Source of the DNA: Tildeniella torsiva UHER 1998/13D
Lineage (GTDB): Bacteria > Cyanobacteriota > Cyanobacteriia > Phormidesmidales > Phormidesmidaceae
Direction: 5' to 3'
DNA length: 64,000 nt
Assembly (NCBI GenBank): GCA_019358835.1
Contig: JAHHIH010000015.1
Location: 62,001 to 126,000 of the forward strand
Shown: in pieces, positions 26,905 to 35,413 of the stretch
How the letters are laid out: the number at the start of each line of letters is the position of its first letter
Position numbering within the stretch: position 1 is the first letter of the stretch
The notes under the pieces: generated by a model
Seen by the model: the letters and a program-made list of their open reading frames with translations, nothing else
Told to the model about the DNA's origin: nothing
Databases searched by the model: none
Program-made: the position numbers and the translations under genes

Positions 26905-28146
26905 CTAAGCTTGCTTTCGCGCTCTGATCCCCACGGTCTGACGGCGGTGGGCCAGACGCGAGTAGGCCTGCCAGTTTTGGGCTTTGCCCTGAAGCCTAGC
27001 CTTGAGCTGCTGGGCGGCTAGGGCGTAGCCGCCATCGGCCCCGTCGATCAGGTGGAAGTGGCGATCGCGCCGATCCATAATCAGGCAGGTCATCAGCGCT
27101 CGGTCTGACACATGCACCCCGTAGACCAGGTGCCCCTGGGCGAGGCGGCTCTCCAGGTAGGCGACAATCTGGTCGGTCTGGGCAGGGCTGCCAGCAATTA
27201 CCATGCGCAACATATCGTCAATTTTTTGGTAATCTGAGGCGGCTCGCACCGAGGCTTTATAGCTGCCCCAGTCAATGCCCCCTGCGTCCACGTCGAACCG
27301 CATCAGGCCCAGGCCCAGCAGACTTTCTAGATAGGCGCGGGCGGTATAGGTAGCGCGATCGCTCCACTTAGCACTTTTGGCTCTGGCTTTAGCCTCCGCC
27401 CGCAGCCGCCCAGGGTTGATCGATAGATTGAGGGCCGATGGGGCCACGGGGTGGTAGCTTTCCCCCTCGCCGTAGATGTCGCCAAGGGTTTCCAGAATTT
27501 CCCGATACAGATATTCGTTGACGTAGCCACCGCTGGGCAGCGCCGCCACAATCAGGCTCAGGGTGTGACCCTGGGGGCTGGGAATATCTTGCCAGCGGCA
27601 CTCTAGCCCAGTCAGGTTGGTGACTGACCTATCGCCCGGCACATCCAGCCGATAGGTCGCATTGGTTTTGATCAGTTCAGTAGCGTAGGTGAGGCCGCCG
27701 CCGATAAAGTTGGCCTGGCAGTAGCTGGGGCTGAGGCGAATTTTTGCCACCCGCACCGGGCGCTGGTGGAGCGCGATCGCCTCTAGCGGCACAATACCCA
27801 CCCGCAAATCTAGCCCAAACGACTCGCGGGCCAGCGCCCGAATGCCCAGCAGCGCCTCCCTCGCTCCATGCACGGCTGTGGGAGGCACTAGCAGCACTGC
27901 TCCGTCGCCCCCAAACACAAAGGGCACATCCAGCGGAGCCACGGCGTTGAGCACCGCCATGATCGAGCTGGCCCCCAGCACGTTGACCTCTTTGTACTGG
28001 CCGCGCGCGATCGCCTGGGTCGAGTCAACCACGTCGGTAATTAGGGCATACCAATCGGTCGGCGCATCGACGTAGTTGCCGGGGTTGGCTAATTCTAAAA
28101 ACTGTTCGAGGGGCGGCAGATTGGCGTAGAACGTATCAGAAGCCAT
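26905..28146 (-). CDS. DUF3095 family protein (nucleotidyl cyclase-like)
   Basis: The protein is 413 residues from MASDTFYANLPPL; an upstream ATG adds 14 residues with no family match. The ALITDVVDSTQAIARG segment resembles the first metal-aspartate region of class III nucleotidyl cyclases. VPFVFGGDGAVLLVPP resembles the second (GDG instead of GDxxx). This matches DUF3095, a family found in cyanobacteria and proteobacteria, whose product is not established. Cytoplasmic location is likely. No partner is evident beside it. Confidence 0.85.
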   Translation of the reverse strand: MASDTFYANLPPLEQFLELANPGNYVDAPTDWYALITDVVDSTQAIARGQYKEVNVLGASSIMAVLNAVAPLDVPFVFGGDGAVLLVPPTAVHGAREALLGIRALARESFGLDLRVGIVPLEAIALHQRPVRVAKIRLSPSYCQANFIGGGLTYATELIKTNATYRLDVPGDRSVTNLTGLECRWQDIPSPQGHTLSLIVAALPSGGYVNEYLYREILETLGDIYGEGESYHPVAPSALNLSINPGRLRAEAKARAKSAKWSDRATYTARAYLESLLGLGLMRFDVDAGGIDWGSYKASVRAASDYQKIDDMLRMVIAGSPAQTDQIVAYLESRLAQGHLVYGVHVSDRALMTCLIMDRRDRHFHLIDGADGGYALAAQQLKARLQGKAQNWQAYSRLAHRRQTVGIRARKQA

Positions 28147-28408
28147 GGAGAGGCAGGCCCAAAACCTTGCAGTAACGATTAAAAGCACCCCAGGTAGACG
28201 ACCTGTTTCTACTATTGTGAAGCCTTAATTGACGACCTTAGAAGGCCTGTCTGAAGCAACACCATATCTTTGTATACTGTGCTCAAAGCGTAGGATTGCA
28301 GGTATCAGCTTCGCTTCCCCAGAGATAGCATAGGTTTTCAGTTCTAAGTTTTCCAGCAGTCTTGACAGTAGCGCGGCGCAACCTGCTATATTATCAAAGC
28401 GAAAGCAA

Positions 28409-28480
28409 TGGGGTGTCGCCAAGTGGTAAGGCACCGGGTTTTGGTCCCGGCATTCCTAGGTTCGAATCCTAGCACCCCAG
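28409..28480 (+). tRNA. tRNA-Gln (UUG anticodon)
   Basis: The 72-base cloverleaf has an acceptor stem TGGGGTG pairing with CACCCCA and a G discriminator. The D-arm is GCCAAGTGGTAAGGC, the anticodon stem CCGGG/CCCGG encloses the TTG anticodon, and the T-arm is CTAGG TTCGAAT CCTAG. CCA is not encoded. Its 3' end lies eight bases from the stop of convergent gvpG, at the border of the gas vesicle region. Confidence 0.97.
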
Positions 28481-28487
28481 TTTTAGG

Positions 28488-28736
28488 TCACTCATCTTCG
28501 TCGTTCTCTTCATCCTCAATAGCCTGGATGGCGAGGAGAATTTCTTCTTCCTGAATTTCGAAGTCGGCTTCAGCCACCTCCCCCATGTCAAAGGCGAGCT
28601 GGAGGGCGAGCAGCTGCTTTTGCAGGCTTTCGAGGTCGTTGGTGGCCACATCAGCCTGCTCTAGCAGTTTGTTGGCGACCCAGCTAACGCCCTCAATCGG
28701 GCCGAGCACGGGGGCAAAGAGAAGTTTAAACAGCAT
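28488..28736 (-). CDS. gvpG: Gas vesicle protein GvpG
   Basis: The 82-residue acidic protein starts MLFKLLFAPVLGPIEGVSWV, the conserved GvpG N-terminus (LLxxPxxGPxxGxxWL). A helical region and an acidic tail (EDEENDEDE) follow. GvpG is a minor essential assembly factor thought to act with GvpF/GvpL in nucleating the vesicle. It is 23 bases downstream of gvpF on the same strand, forming a two-gene unit. Confidence 0.92.
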   Translation of the reverse strand: MLFKLLFAPVLGPIEGVSWVANKLLEQADVATNDLESLQKQLLALQLAFDMGEVAEADFEIQEEEILLAIQAIEDEENDEDE

Positions 28737-28759
28737 AGATTTAGGGGCTTGGGAGGCGG

Positions 28760-29494
28760 CTAGTTGAGCTGGGCGAAGTTGTAGGGAGCGGTGAAATTGT
28801 TGTAGCGAATCCGCAGGCGATCGCCGAAGGTACCGTCGATGGCATCTACCGCCTGGCTAAACTCCTCCTCGCTCTCCCAGGGAATCAGGAAGGCGGCGTT
28901 ATAGATCATCACGTCAGTTTGGGGCGCGTTTTCGAGCACGTCTTTGGCTAGGGGAGACAGCGCCTGGCGAAACTGGTCAATAATCCCCTGCTTGCGCTCC
29001 TCCAGGGCCGCCTCAATCTGCTGACCGATAAAAATCACCTGCTCCATACCCAGCTGGGTGCCCTCTAGCTGGTCGCGCTGGGCCCGCAAGTCGGTATTTT
29101 CGGCCATCATCATCTCCAGCTCGGTGGAGGGCTCCCACTGCACTTTAATGCTTACCTCCCGGCAGCCGTTGAGCCGCTTAAATAGCTGAGTTAAGTCTTC
29201 GGCGTAGGGTGTTACCAAATCGTCTTGCACCTGCTCCCAGCTTTCGACAATCAGGCCAAACTGAAGCGGCAGCAGCGTGCGGTGGCCCTGCTCCATGGCA
29301 GCTTCTAGCACCTTCTCGTGGCCCAGCAGATTTTTGCGGCTCGACAGGTAGCGCTTTTGGCACGCTAGGGAATAGAGAAAGGTAAAGTCGCCCAGCTGTT
29401 GAGCCTGCACCACCTGGTCGTCTAGGCCCATCAGGGGCAGCTCAGCGGGGCCAGGGGCAGGAAAAATACCGTATAGATAGTAGCGATCAGCCAT
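28760..29494 (-). CDS. gvpF: Gas vesicle protein GvpF/GvpL
   Basis: The 244-residue protein has the GvpL/GvpF pattern: RYYLYGIFPAPG at the start, KNLLGHEKVLEAAMEQG and TLLPLQFGLIVESWEQV in the N-terminal domain, a coiled linker, then VMIYNAAFLIPWESEEEF and a C-terminal GDRLRIRYNNFTAPYNFA. GvpF is a structural/assembly component at the gas-facing or growing end of the vesicle. The name follows the cyanobacterial gvpF-gvpG order. The pair is on the strand opposite to gvpA-K and 4 kb away from it. Confidence 0.92.
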   Translation of the reverse strand: MADRYYLYGIFPAPGPAELPLMGLDDQVVQAQQLGDFTFLYSLACQKRYLSSRKNLLGHEKVLEAAMEQGHRTLLPLQFGLIVESWEQVQDDLVTPYAEDLTQLFKRLNGCREVSIKVQWEPSTELEMMMAENTDLRAQRDQLEGTQLGMEQVIFIGQQIEAALEERKQGIIDQFRQALSPLAKDVLENAPQTDVMIYNAAFLIPWESEEEFSQAVDAIDGTFGDRLRIRYNNFTAPYNFAQLN

Positions 29495-29697
29495 AGGACA
29501 GTCTCTTGGGGGATGCCCCTAGGGTGCCCTAAACCCTGAGCGTCTTCGACAGGGGGCGATCGCCTCCGCCGATCCACTCCCTGCGTGAGCCTGCGCTTGG
29601 GAGACATTGCCATCCTCACGGGCTGAGAATGCAAATCCCTAGAGGTAACTCGCTATAGTGTTTGAGGCATTGTCTTGGCGGCAGGAGGGTTACAACC

Positions 29698-31506
29698 ATG
29701 GCAACGGCATTGGGGACAGCCAGGGTCTGGCAACGGCTGGGGTTCTGGCATAGCCAGGGTAGGCGCTTTGTGGCTCTACTGCTGGCGATCGCAGTGGGCT
29801 TGGCCAGTGCGGGCTGCGACCCCACCCGGTTTGCCCAGGCCAGTGCCGATGTGCCCCGCCTGGTGCTCAGCGCCCTGAGCGATCCTAAAACCTTCAACCC
29901 CATTCTCAGCCAAGAGTCGCCCAATATTTTTAGCTTTACCTTTGAAGGGCTGACTACCACCGATGGCGTCAGTGGCGAAACCGTGCCCGCTCTGGCCGAA
30001 AGCTGGGAGATCTCTGACGACGGCACCATCTTGGTGTTTACCCTGCGCGACGAGTTGCGCTGGTCAGATGGCGAACCTCTCACCGTAGACGATGTGATCT
30101 TCACCTACGACGTGCTGTTTAACCCTGCCATTCCCACCAACAGCCGCGACGGGTTTCGCATTGGCACCGAAGGCCGCTTTCCCCAGATCAGCAAGGTAGA
30201 TGATCGCCGGGTGCAATTTACGCTGCCCGAGCCCTTCGCCCCCATGCTCGAAAACACGTCCCTAGAAATTATCCCAGCCCATATTCTGCGGCCCATGGTA
30301 GAGAGCACTGACGCCCAGGGCAACCCCCTGTTTCTTTCTACCTGGGGCACCGATACGGCCCCCGGCAAAATTGTGGGCAACGGCCCCTACCGCTTAGCTC
30401 AGTACGTCCCCGGCGAGCGGATAATGTTCGAGCGCAACCCCTACTACTGGCAAAAAGACGACCAGGGCAACCCCCAGCCCTACATTGAGCAGATTGTCTG
30501 GCAAATTGTCGGCTCTACCGATACCGCCTTCTTCCAGTTTCGCTCCGGCGGGTTAGACCTAGAGAGCGTGCAGCCCGACTTTTTCTCACTGCTCAAGCGC
30601 GAAGAAGAGCGGGGTGATTTCACCATCTACAACGGCGGCCCTGGGCTGGGCACCAACTTTTTTGCCTTCAACCTCAATCGCGCCAGCCGCGACGGTAAAC
30701 CCTTGGTCAGCCCCGTCAAGTCGGCCTGGTTTAATAGCGTGGCCTTTCGCCAGGCGGTCTCCTACGGCATCGATCGCCAGACTATGGTGAACAATATCTT
30801 TCAGGGCCTAGGGCAACCCCAGACCTCGCCCATCTCGGTGCCCAGCCCCTTCTTTGCCCCGCCCGAAATGGGCATTCGCACCTACGACTACGACCCCGAA
30901 AAAGCCAAGCAGCTGCTGCTGGCCGATGGGTTTCAGTACAATGCGGCGAATGACCTGCTCGATGCCGAGGGCAATCGGGTGCGGTTTACCCTGATTACCA
31001 ACTCGGGCAACAAAATCCGGGAATCGATCGGGGCGCAGATTAAGAACGACTTGGCCAAGCTGGGCATTCAGGTCGATTTTCAACCCCTGGCCTTTAATTC
31101 CCTAGTCGATCGCCTCACCGACAGTCTGGATTGGGAAGCCATGGTGCTAGGGCTGACTGGTGGCCCAGAACCCAACGGCGGCGCTAACGTGTGGCTGCTC
31201 GACGGTGCCCTCCACGCTTTTAACCAAAACGCTGGTCCTGGCCAAGACCCACTGGAGGGTTGGCAGGCCGCCGACTGGGAGCGTCGCATCGCCGATCTCT
31301 ACATCCAGGCGGCCCAGGTAATTGACGAAGACGAGCGCTTTGAGCTGTACAAAGAAACCCAGCAGCTCACCCAGGAATATCTGCCGTTCATGTATTTGAT
31401 CAACAACCTGTCGCTCACCGCCGTGCGCAACCGAGTGCAGGGGGTGAAATTTACCGCCCTCGGCGGTGCGCTCTGGAACGTCCATGAGCTATCGGTGGAG
31501 GACTAG
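29698..31506 (+). CDS. Peptide/oligopeptide ABC transporter substrate-binding lipoprotein
   Basis: The protein is 602 residues from the ATG at 29698, preceded by AGGAGG; an upstream TTG is in frame but lacks support. An arginine-rich start, hydrophobic core and lipobox SAGC mark a lipoprotein. The family 5 solute-binding domain (SBP_bac_5) follows, with LSDPKTFNPILSQE, TFEGLTTTDGVSGETVPALA and LRWSDGEPLTVDDVIFTYD. The C-terminal lobe includes RQAVSYGIDRQTMV. It binds peptides or related solutes for an ABC importer. It sits between the two gvp blocks, unrelated to gas vesicles. Confidence 0.93.
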   Translation: MATALGTARVWQRLGFWHSQGRRFVALLLAIAVGLASAGCDPTRFAQASADVPRLVLSALSDPKTFNPILSQESPNIFSFTFEGLTTTDGVSGETVPALAESWEISDDGTILVFTLRDELRWSDGEPLTVDDVIFTYDVLFNPAIPTNSRDGFRIGTEGRFPQISKVDDRRVQFTLPEPFAPMLENTSLEIIPAHILRPMVESTDAQGNPLFLSTWGTDTAPGKIVGNGPYRLAQYVPGERIMFERNPYYWQKDDQGNPQPYIEQIVWQIVGSTDTAFFQFRSGGLDLESVQPDFFSLLKREEERGDFTIYNGGPGLGTNFFAFNLNRASRDGKPLVSPVKSAWFNSVAFRQAVSYGIDRQTMVNNIFQGLGQPQTSPISVPSPFFAPPEMGIRTYDYDPEKAKQLLLADGFQYNAANDLLDAEGNRVRFTLITNSGNKIRESIGAQIKNDLAKLGIQVDFQPLAFNSLVDRLTDSLDWEAMVLGLTGGPEPNGGANVWLLDGALHAFNQNAGPGQDPLEGWQAADWERRIADLYIQAAQVIDEDERFELYKETQQLTQEYLPFMYLINNLSLTAVRNRVQGVKFTALGGALWNVHELSVED

Positions 31507-31509
31507 TGG

Positions 31510-32886
31510 CTAATAGCGCTCTAGCAGCAGGTCAACCTCTGCGGCCAGCGTCATCCCCTCCATGGCCGCCAGTTCAGCCTGACGCACCGCCCGATAGGTT
31601 TTGGCGAGGGGTTCGCCAAGCGCGTCTAACAGCACGGCATCGCCATCGAAGGCCGCCAAGGATTCCGCTAGGGACTGGGGCAGCAGGGCAATGCCGCGAT
31701 CGCCCCTCTCCGCCTCCAACAACGCTCCTGGATCGCACTGCACCGGTTCCGGCAGTGCATAGCCCTGGGCCATGCCGTCGAGACCAGCGGCGATCGCCCC
31801 TCCCAGCGCCAAGTACGGGTTTGCTGCCCCATCCACCGTCTTCAGCTCTACATGAGTTGGGCTGGGCGACGAGAAATTGCTCGGCACCCGCAGTGCCGCC
31901 TCCCGGTTATCCATCCCCCAGGCAGCGTAGGCTCCGCTCCAGCTATGGGGTCGCAGCCGCCGGTACGAGTTGGGGCTAGGGGCGGTGATGGACATCAGGG
32001 CAGGCAGATGGTGCAACAGCCCCGCCATAAAGGATCTGGCGACATCGGATAGACCGCCCGCCCCATCGGGCATGAGATTTTTCTCCCCCTGCCACAGGCT
32101 CAAGTGCAGGTGACACCCGCTGCCTGCGTGGGACTCAAACACTTTAGGCACAAAAGAGGCTACGAGGCCTTGCTGGTGGGCGATCGCCTTTACCGTCTCG
32201 CGGTAGACCACATGCTGATCGGCGGCGGCTAGGGCATCGGTGTAGCGCACCGAAATTTCCTGCTGGCCTGGCCCCGATTCGGGGTAATACTGCTCTACCG
32301 CGATGCCCTGGGCGCTGAGGGCAGCGGCGATCGCCATCACCACCTCCTGATGTAGGTCCATCGCCAGCGTAGCGGCAAAGGGCGCGTTGTCGGCAGGGAG
32401 ACTATTGTTGTCGCCTCGCCTAAGCAAGTAAAACTCCGGCTCAAAGGCCGCTTTGATGGTAATTCCTTGATCGGCAGCCCGCTGCACCATGCGCTTGAGA
32501 AACTGCCGCGCACACCAGGGCCAGGGCTGATCGTCTTTTACCATCTCCCCCAGCACCCGTGCCTGGCCTGGCGCGTAGGGTAGCATCTGCAAGGTCTCCC
32601 AGGCGGGCACCAGCCACACCTCCCCCACTGGCCCTAGCCCGCTGCCGGGGGCTACTGCATCGGCCACCACTGGAATCGCCTGCTGCGCCGCCGAGAGTCC
32701 CACAGCAACCGCTTCTCCCCCTTCAAATTGCCGCGTCAGCGCATCAATGTGAATGGCCTTGCCGCGAATGACGTTGCCGTTGTCGCACCACACCACCCGC
32801 ACAAAACGCACCTTGCCCTCCCGCAGCCGGGTCAAAATCGTCGAGGCATTCTCTGGCATAGACCTGTCTGGCATCCTCTCTTGCAT
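31510..32886 (-). CDS. Glutamine synthetase family protein
   Basis: The 458-residue protein has the glutamine synthetase layout: a short beta-grasp region (VRFVRVVWCDNGNVIRGKAI), then the catalytic barrel with FEPEFYLLRR, GPGQQEISVRY, SHAGSGCHLHLSLW, SPNSYRRLRPHSWSGAY and RVPSNFSS. ELKTVDGAANPYLALGGAIA near the end is typical. It resembles GlnA-like gamma-glutamyl ligases more than the main nitrogen-assimilation GlnA, so the acceptor may be an amine other than ammonia. It converges with the lipoprotein gene, three bases apart. Confidence 0.85.
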   Translation of the reverse strand: MQERMPDRSMPENASTILTRLREGKVRFVRVVWCDNGNVIRGKAIHIDALTRQFEGGEAVAVGLSAAQQAIPVVADAVAPGSGLGPVGEVWLVPAWETLQMLPYAPGQARVLGEMVKDDQPWPWCARQFLKRMVQRAADQGITIKAAFEPEFYLLRRGDNNSLPADNAPFAATLAMDLHQEVVMAIAAALSAQGIAVEQYYPESGPGQQEISVRYTDALAAADQHVVYRETVKAIAHQQGLVASFVPKVFESHAGSGCHLHLSLWQGEKNLMPDGAGGLSDVARSFMAGLLHHLPALMSITAPSPNSYRRLRPHSWSGAYAAWGMDNREAALRVPSNFSSPSPTHVELKTVDGAANPYLALGGAIAAGLDGMAQGYALPEPVQCDPGALLEAERGDRGIALLPQSLAESLAAFDGDAVLLDALGEPLAKTYRAVRQAELAAMEGMTLAAEVDLLLERY

Positions 32887-32896
32887 AAAATTGTCG

Positions 32897-33370
32897 CTAG
32901 CTCAACTGCGCCGTACATTCTAAAATCAGCCGCTGGTTGACCAGGGCGTAGGGCTGCACCACCAGCGCCCGCCGAAACGACTGAATTGCCGCAGCATACT
33001 GCCCTAGGGCCGCATGGCACAGTCCCAGGCCGTGCAGCGCTCCAAAGTGGTAGGGCACCAGCTCAATCACCTGCTCGCAGTCAGCCATCGCCTCTCGATA
33101 CCGGTGCTGAACGTAATAGAGCACGGCCCGCCGATTCCAGGCCTCGGCAAAATCTGGCAGTTCATTCACTAGGGTTGAGAGCAGCTGCTCCGCTGCATCC
33201 ATGCGATCGCTATCTACCAACGCCTGGGCCTCTTGCAGTTGCTGGTTGCCCAACTCTCCCTTTTGGTAAAACCAGCGCTGCCACAGGGCGGCGGTTGCCA
33301 ACTCCCGCTGGTACTCATCCTCCTGCTTTAGGCTTTGCAGCAGCACTTCCAGCGTCGAGTCATCCATCAT
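32897..33370 (-). CDS. Tetratricopeptide-repeat protein
   Basis: The protein is 157 residues from MMDDSTLEVLLQSL; the frame extends upstream by 38 codons but that part looks non-coding. TPR units are visible at AAEQLLSTLVNELPDFAEAW, YREAMADCEQVIELVPYHF and YAAAIQSFRRALVVQPYAL. Such proteins act as scaffolds, and no partner is known. It is divergent from gvpA with about 300 bases between, and 10 bases upstream of the glutamine synthetase-like gene, so those two are probably cotranscribed. Confidence 0.85.
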   Translation of the reverse strand: MMDDSTLEVLLQSLKQEDEYQRELATAALWQRWFYQKGELGNQQLQEAQALVDSDRMDAAEQLLSTLVNELPDFAEAWNRRAVLYYVQHRYREAMADCEQVIELVPYHFGALHGLGLCHAALGQYAAAIQSFRRALVVQPYALVNQRLILECTAQLS

Positions 33371-33671
33371 GCCATTGCCTAAACCGTAGCTTGCGCCTTT
33401 TATTATCAAGCATTCGGCTGAGATTGGCTGCCCAAAGGCGTTTTGGCCTTTGAGAGCCGGGACTTGCTGCCCTTCAGGTAACAATTAGTGAACTGATTTT
33501 TCTAAAGTTGTGAGCTGTTCTAGGCGGATGGGCAGAATACAAATGTGCAAGGAACAAGCCCTACGCACTGAGTCTGTTTCTACCGCTTCTTTGCAGTAGC
33601 AGTTAGGTGTATTTGAGGAAATTATCCTTGCAATTTCATTGAACACATTAATTGTTTAGGGGTTCAAAATC
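33371..33671. other. Divergent promoter region upstream of gvpA
   Basis: This 300-base gap separates the TPR gene (minus) and gvpA (plus) and must hold the gvpA promoter. An AT-rich stretch at 33600-33660 and the ribosome-binding-like TTAGGGG just before the gvpA ATG are visible. No certain -35/-10 pair could be set. Confidence 0.4.
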
Positions 33672-33890
33672 ATGGCTGTTGAAAAAGTAAACTCTTCCTC
33701 TAGCTTGGCTGAAGTTGTTGACCGTATTCTGGACAAGGGCATTGTCATTGATGCTTGGGTTCGGGTTTCTCTCGTAGGTATTGAACTGCTGGCTATCGAA
33801 GCCCGTGTTGTCATCGCTTCCGTTGACACCTACCTCAAGTACGCTGAAGCCGTTGGCCTGACTGCCCAAGCTGCTGTACCCGCTGCCTAA
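33672..33890 (+). CDS. gvpA: Major gas vesicle shell protein GvpA
   Basis: The 72-residue protein is a near-canonical Gvp[41 protein letters not shown] and [22 protein letters not shown]. It polymerises into the ribbed, gas-permeable hydrophobic wall of the vesicle through its helix-strand-strand-helix core. Only one copy is present in the window; many cyanobacteria have several. A hairpin follows the gene and may set its level above the downstream minor genes. Confidence 0.98.
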   Translation: MAVEKVNSSSSLAEVVDRILDKGIVIDAWVRVSLVGIELLAIEARVVIASVDTYLKYAEAVGLTAQAAVPAA

Positions 33891-33913
33891 GAGTGCCTCT
33901 GCTCTTTACACCA

Positions 33914-33958
33914 ATGGGGCAGCAGAACGCTGGTCAAACCACTGTTTAGCTGCCCCAT
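33914..33958 (+). terminator. Hairpin downstream of gvpA, possible attenuator
   Basis: ATGGGGCAGC and GCTGCCCCAT form a perfect 10-bp stem with a 25-base loop, starting 24 bases after the gvpA stop. No T-run follows, so it may be a partial terminator or a 3' stabiliser. Either would give more gvpA mRNA than gvpC-like/gvpN/gvpJ mRNA, as the structural stoichiometry needs. Confidence 0.5.
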
Positions 33959-34183
33959 AAGCTGGGTTAAAACGGATATCTTTCATAGCAACTATTAACC
34001 GCAAGTCTGTCGTCGGCAAGCTCCAGAACAGCGCCTTATTATCCCATTAAGACACTCAAACACAGCTAGGTTTTAGAGTCTCGTAAACGTTCTTCTCCCC
34101 GCGCTATTTTCTCTCCTTGCCGCCCTAAAAGATTCTCCAAATTATTCACCCCGTTTCATTTTTACTAAAGGGAGAGCCGTCCT

Positions 34184-35413
34184 GTGACAGCACTTTATGA
34201 CCAGTGGCAAGCCGCACGACAGCTGCGCCAGAGCGAGGTGGTTGACCGGCGCGATCAGGTCTCGACAGACCTGGAGCGCTGGCAGGCTGACCGGCTGGCC
34301 CATGCCGTGCAGTTGCGCCAAGACCTCGACCAGCTGATGGCCGATCTGCGCGCCAACACCACCCTATGGCTGGCCCAAACCACCGCCGATCGCGCCGCCC
34401 AGATTTTGCCCCGGCAGCAGGCCCGCCAAGACTATATTCAGCAGCTCCAGGCCGACACTGAATTATTGCTCGCCAACTACCAGGGCGATCGCGAAATTAG
34501 CGCCGCCGAAGTGCGCCAGCAGCTAGAGTACGACTGCCAAGTGCTGCAAGCCACTGTCAGCGAACTGCGCCTAGAAATCGCCCAAGAGCTGCGCCAGGTG
34601 CAGCAGCAGGTCGCCAACATTCAGGCCCAAACGGCTGTTGATCTGGCGGGCTATCGCCAAGAGCAGGCCATGGTGCGGGCCGAACTGCTGCCCCAGCTCA
34701 CCGCCTACGTCGAAGACCTCCAGGTGCAGGTGCAGGCCACCCTCAAAGACCTGACCGCTGTGCGCCAGCAGGCCGCCGTGGTAAACCAGGAGCAGAGGCA
34801 GAGCGATCGCGCCGCCCTCACCGATTCCGTCGATGCCATGTTCACCGAACTGGCCGACTTTCGCCACCAGCTCCAGGCCCAGCGGGCTCAGCTCTCCCAC
34901 GTTGTCTGGGGTGGCGCTGCCGTGGCTCAGGCTGCTCCAGCCCCTCGCCCGGTAGCAACTCGGCCCGCTGTCACTTCAGTACCGGCTCGCGCGGCAGCGC
35001 CAGGCAAAACGGCCCCTAAAGCTGCGCCCAAACCTGTGGCGGCAAAAGCTGTATCCGCTAGGGTAGTTCCTGCCAAGGCAGCACCAGCCGCAAAAATCGT
35101 ACCCGCCCGATCTACCCCAGCCAAGGTAGCCCCTGCTGCTGCCGCAACCCGCTCGGCTCCAGTTGCCACCGCCGTGGCACCAGTGGCCCCGGCAGCGGTG
35201 GCGGTGGCATCGCCCGCTCCTGAGCCCCCGTCCCTCGAAGAGGTGGTGTACAACTACCTGCACCTGGCCCAGGGTGCCCGCCTCAGCGAAATTGAGACCG
35301 AGCTTGGCATCAACCGATTTCAGGCCGTAGACGCGCTGCGATCGCTCATCCAAAAAGACCTCGTCGTCAAGCAAGACCGTACCTATCTCGTGCAAGAGGA
35401 AGCCGTTCTGTGA
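34184..35413 (+). CDS. GvpC-like gas vesicle protein with winged-helix-like C-terminus
   Basis: The GTG start follows AGGGAGA at the right distance. Of 409 residues, about 1-245 are a long Gln/Ala/Leu/Arg-rich helical region ([20 protein letters not shown] and onward), like the helical repeats of GvpC that clamp the GvpA shell. Clear 33-residue repeats are not obvious to the eye. Residues about 250-350 are an Ala/Pro/Val/Lys linker. Residues 356-397 are a winged-helix-like domain ([17 protein letters not shown]) also found at the end of GvpN. Position between gvpA and gvpN is that of gvpC. The stop overlaps the gvpN GTG (GTGA). Confidence 0.75.
   Translation: MTALYDQWQAARQLRQSEVVDRRDQVSTDLERWQADRLAHAVQLRQDLDQLMADLRANTTLWLAQTTADRAAQILPRQQARQDYIQQLQADTELLLANYQGDREISAAEVRQQLEYDCQVLQATVSELRLEIAQELRQVQQQVANIQAQTAVDLAGYRQEQAMVRAELLPQLTAYVEDLQVQVQATLKDLTAVRQQAAVVNQEQRQSDRAALTDSVDAMFTELADFRHQLQAQRAQLSHVVWGGAAVAQAAPAPRPVATRPAVTSVPARAAAPGKTAPKAAPKPVAAKAVSARVVPAKAAPAAKIVPARSTPAKVAPAAAATRSAPVATAVAPVAPAAVAVASPAPEPPSLEEVVYNYLHLAQGARLSEIETELGINRFQAVDALRSLIQKDLVVKQDRTYLVQEEAVL

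Noticed and set aside
28409-28480. tRNA-Gln as an active integration (att) site
   Set aside because: No integrase and no second copy of the tRNA 3' end were seen in the window.
33648-33869. Minus-strand frame opposite gvpA
   Set aside because: Antisense shadow of the highly conserved gvpA coding sequence.
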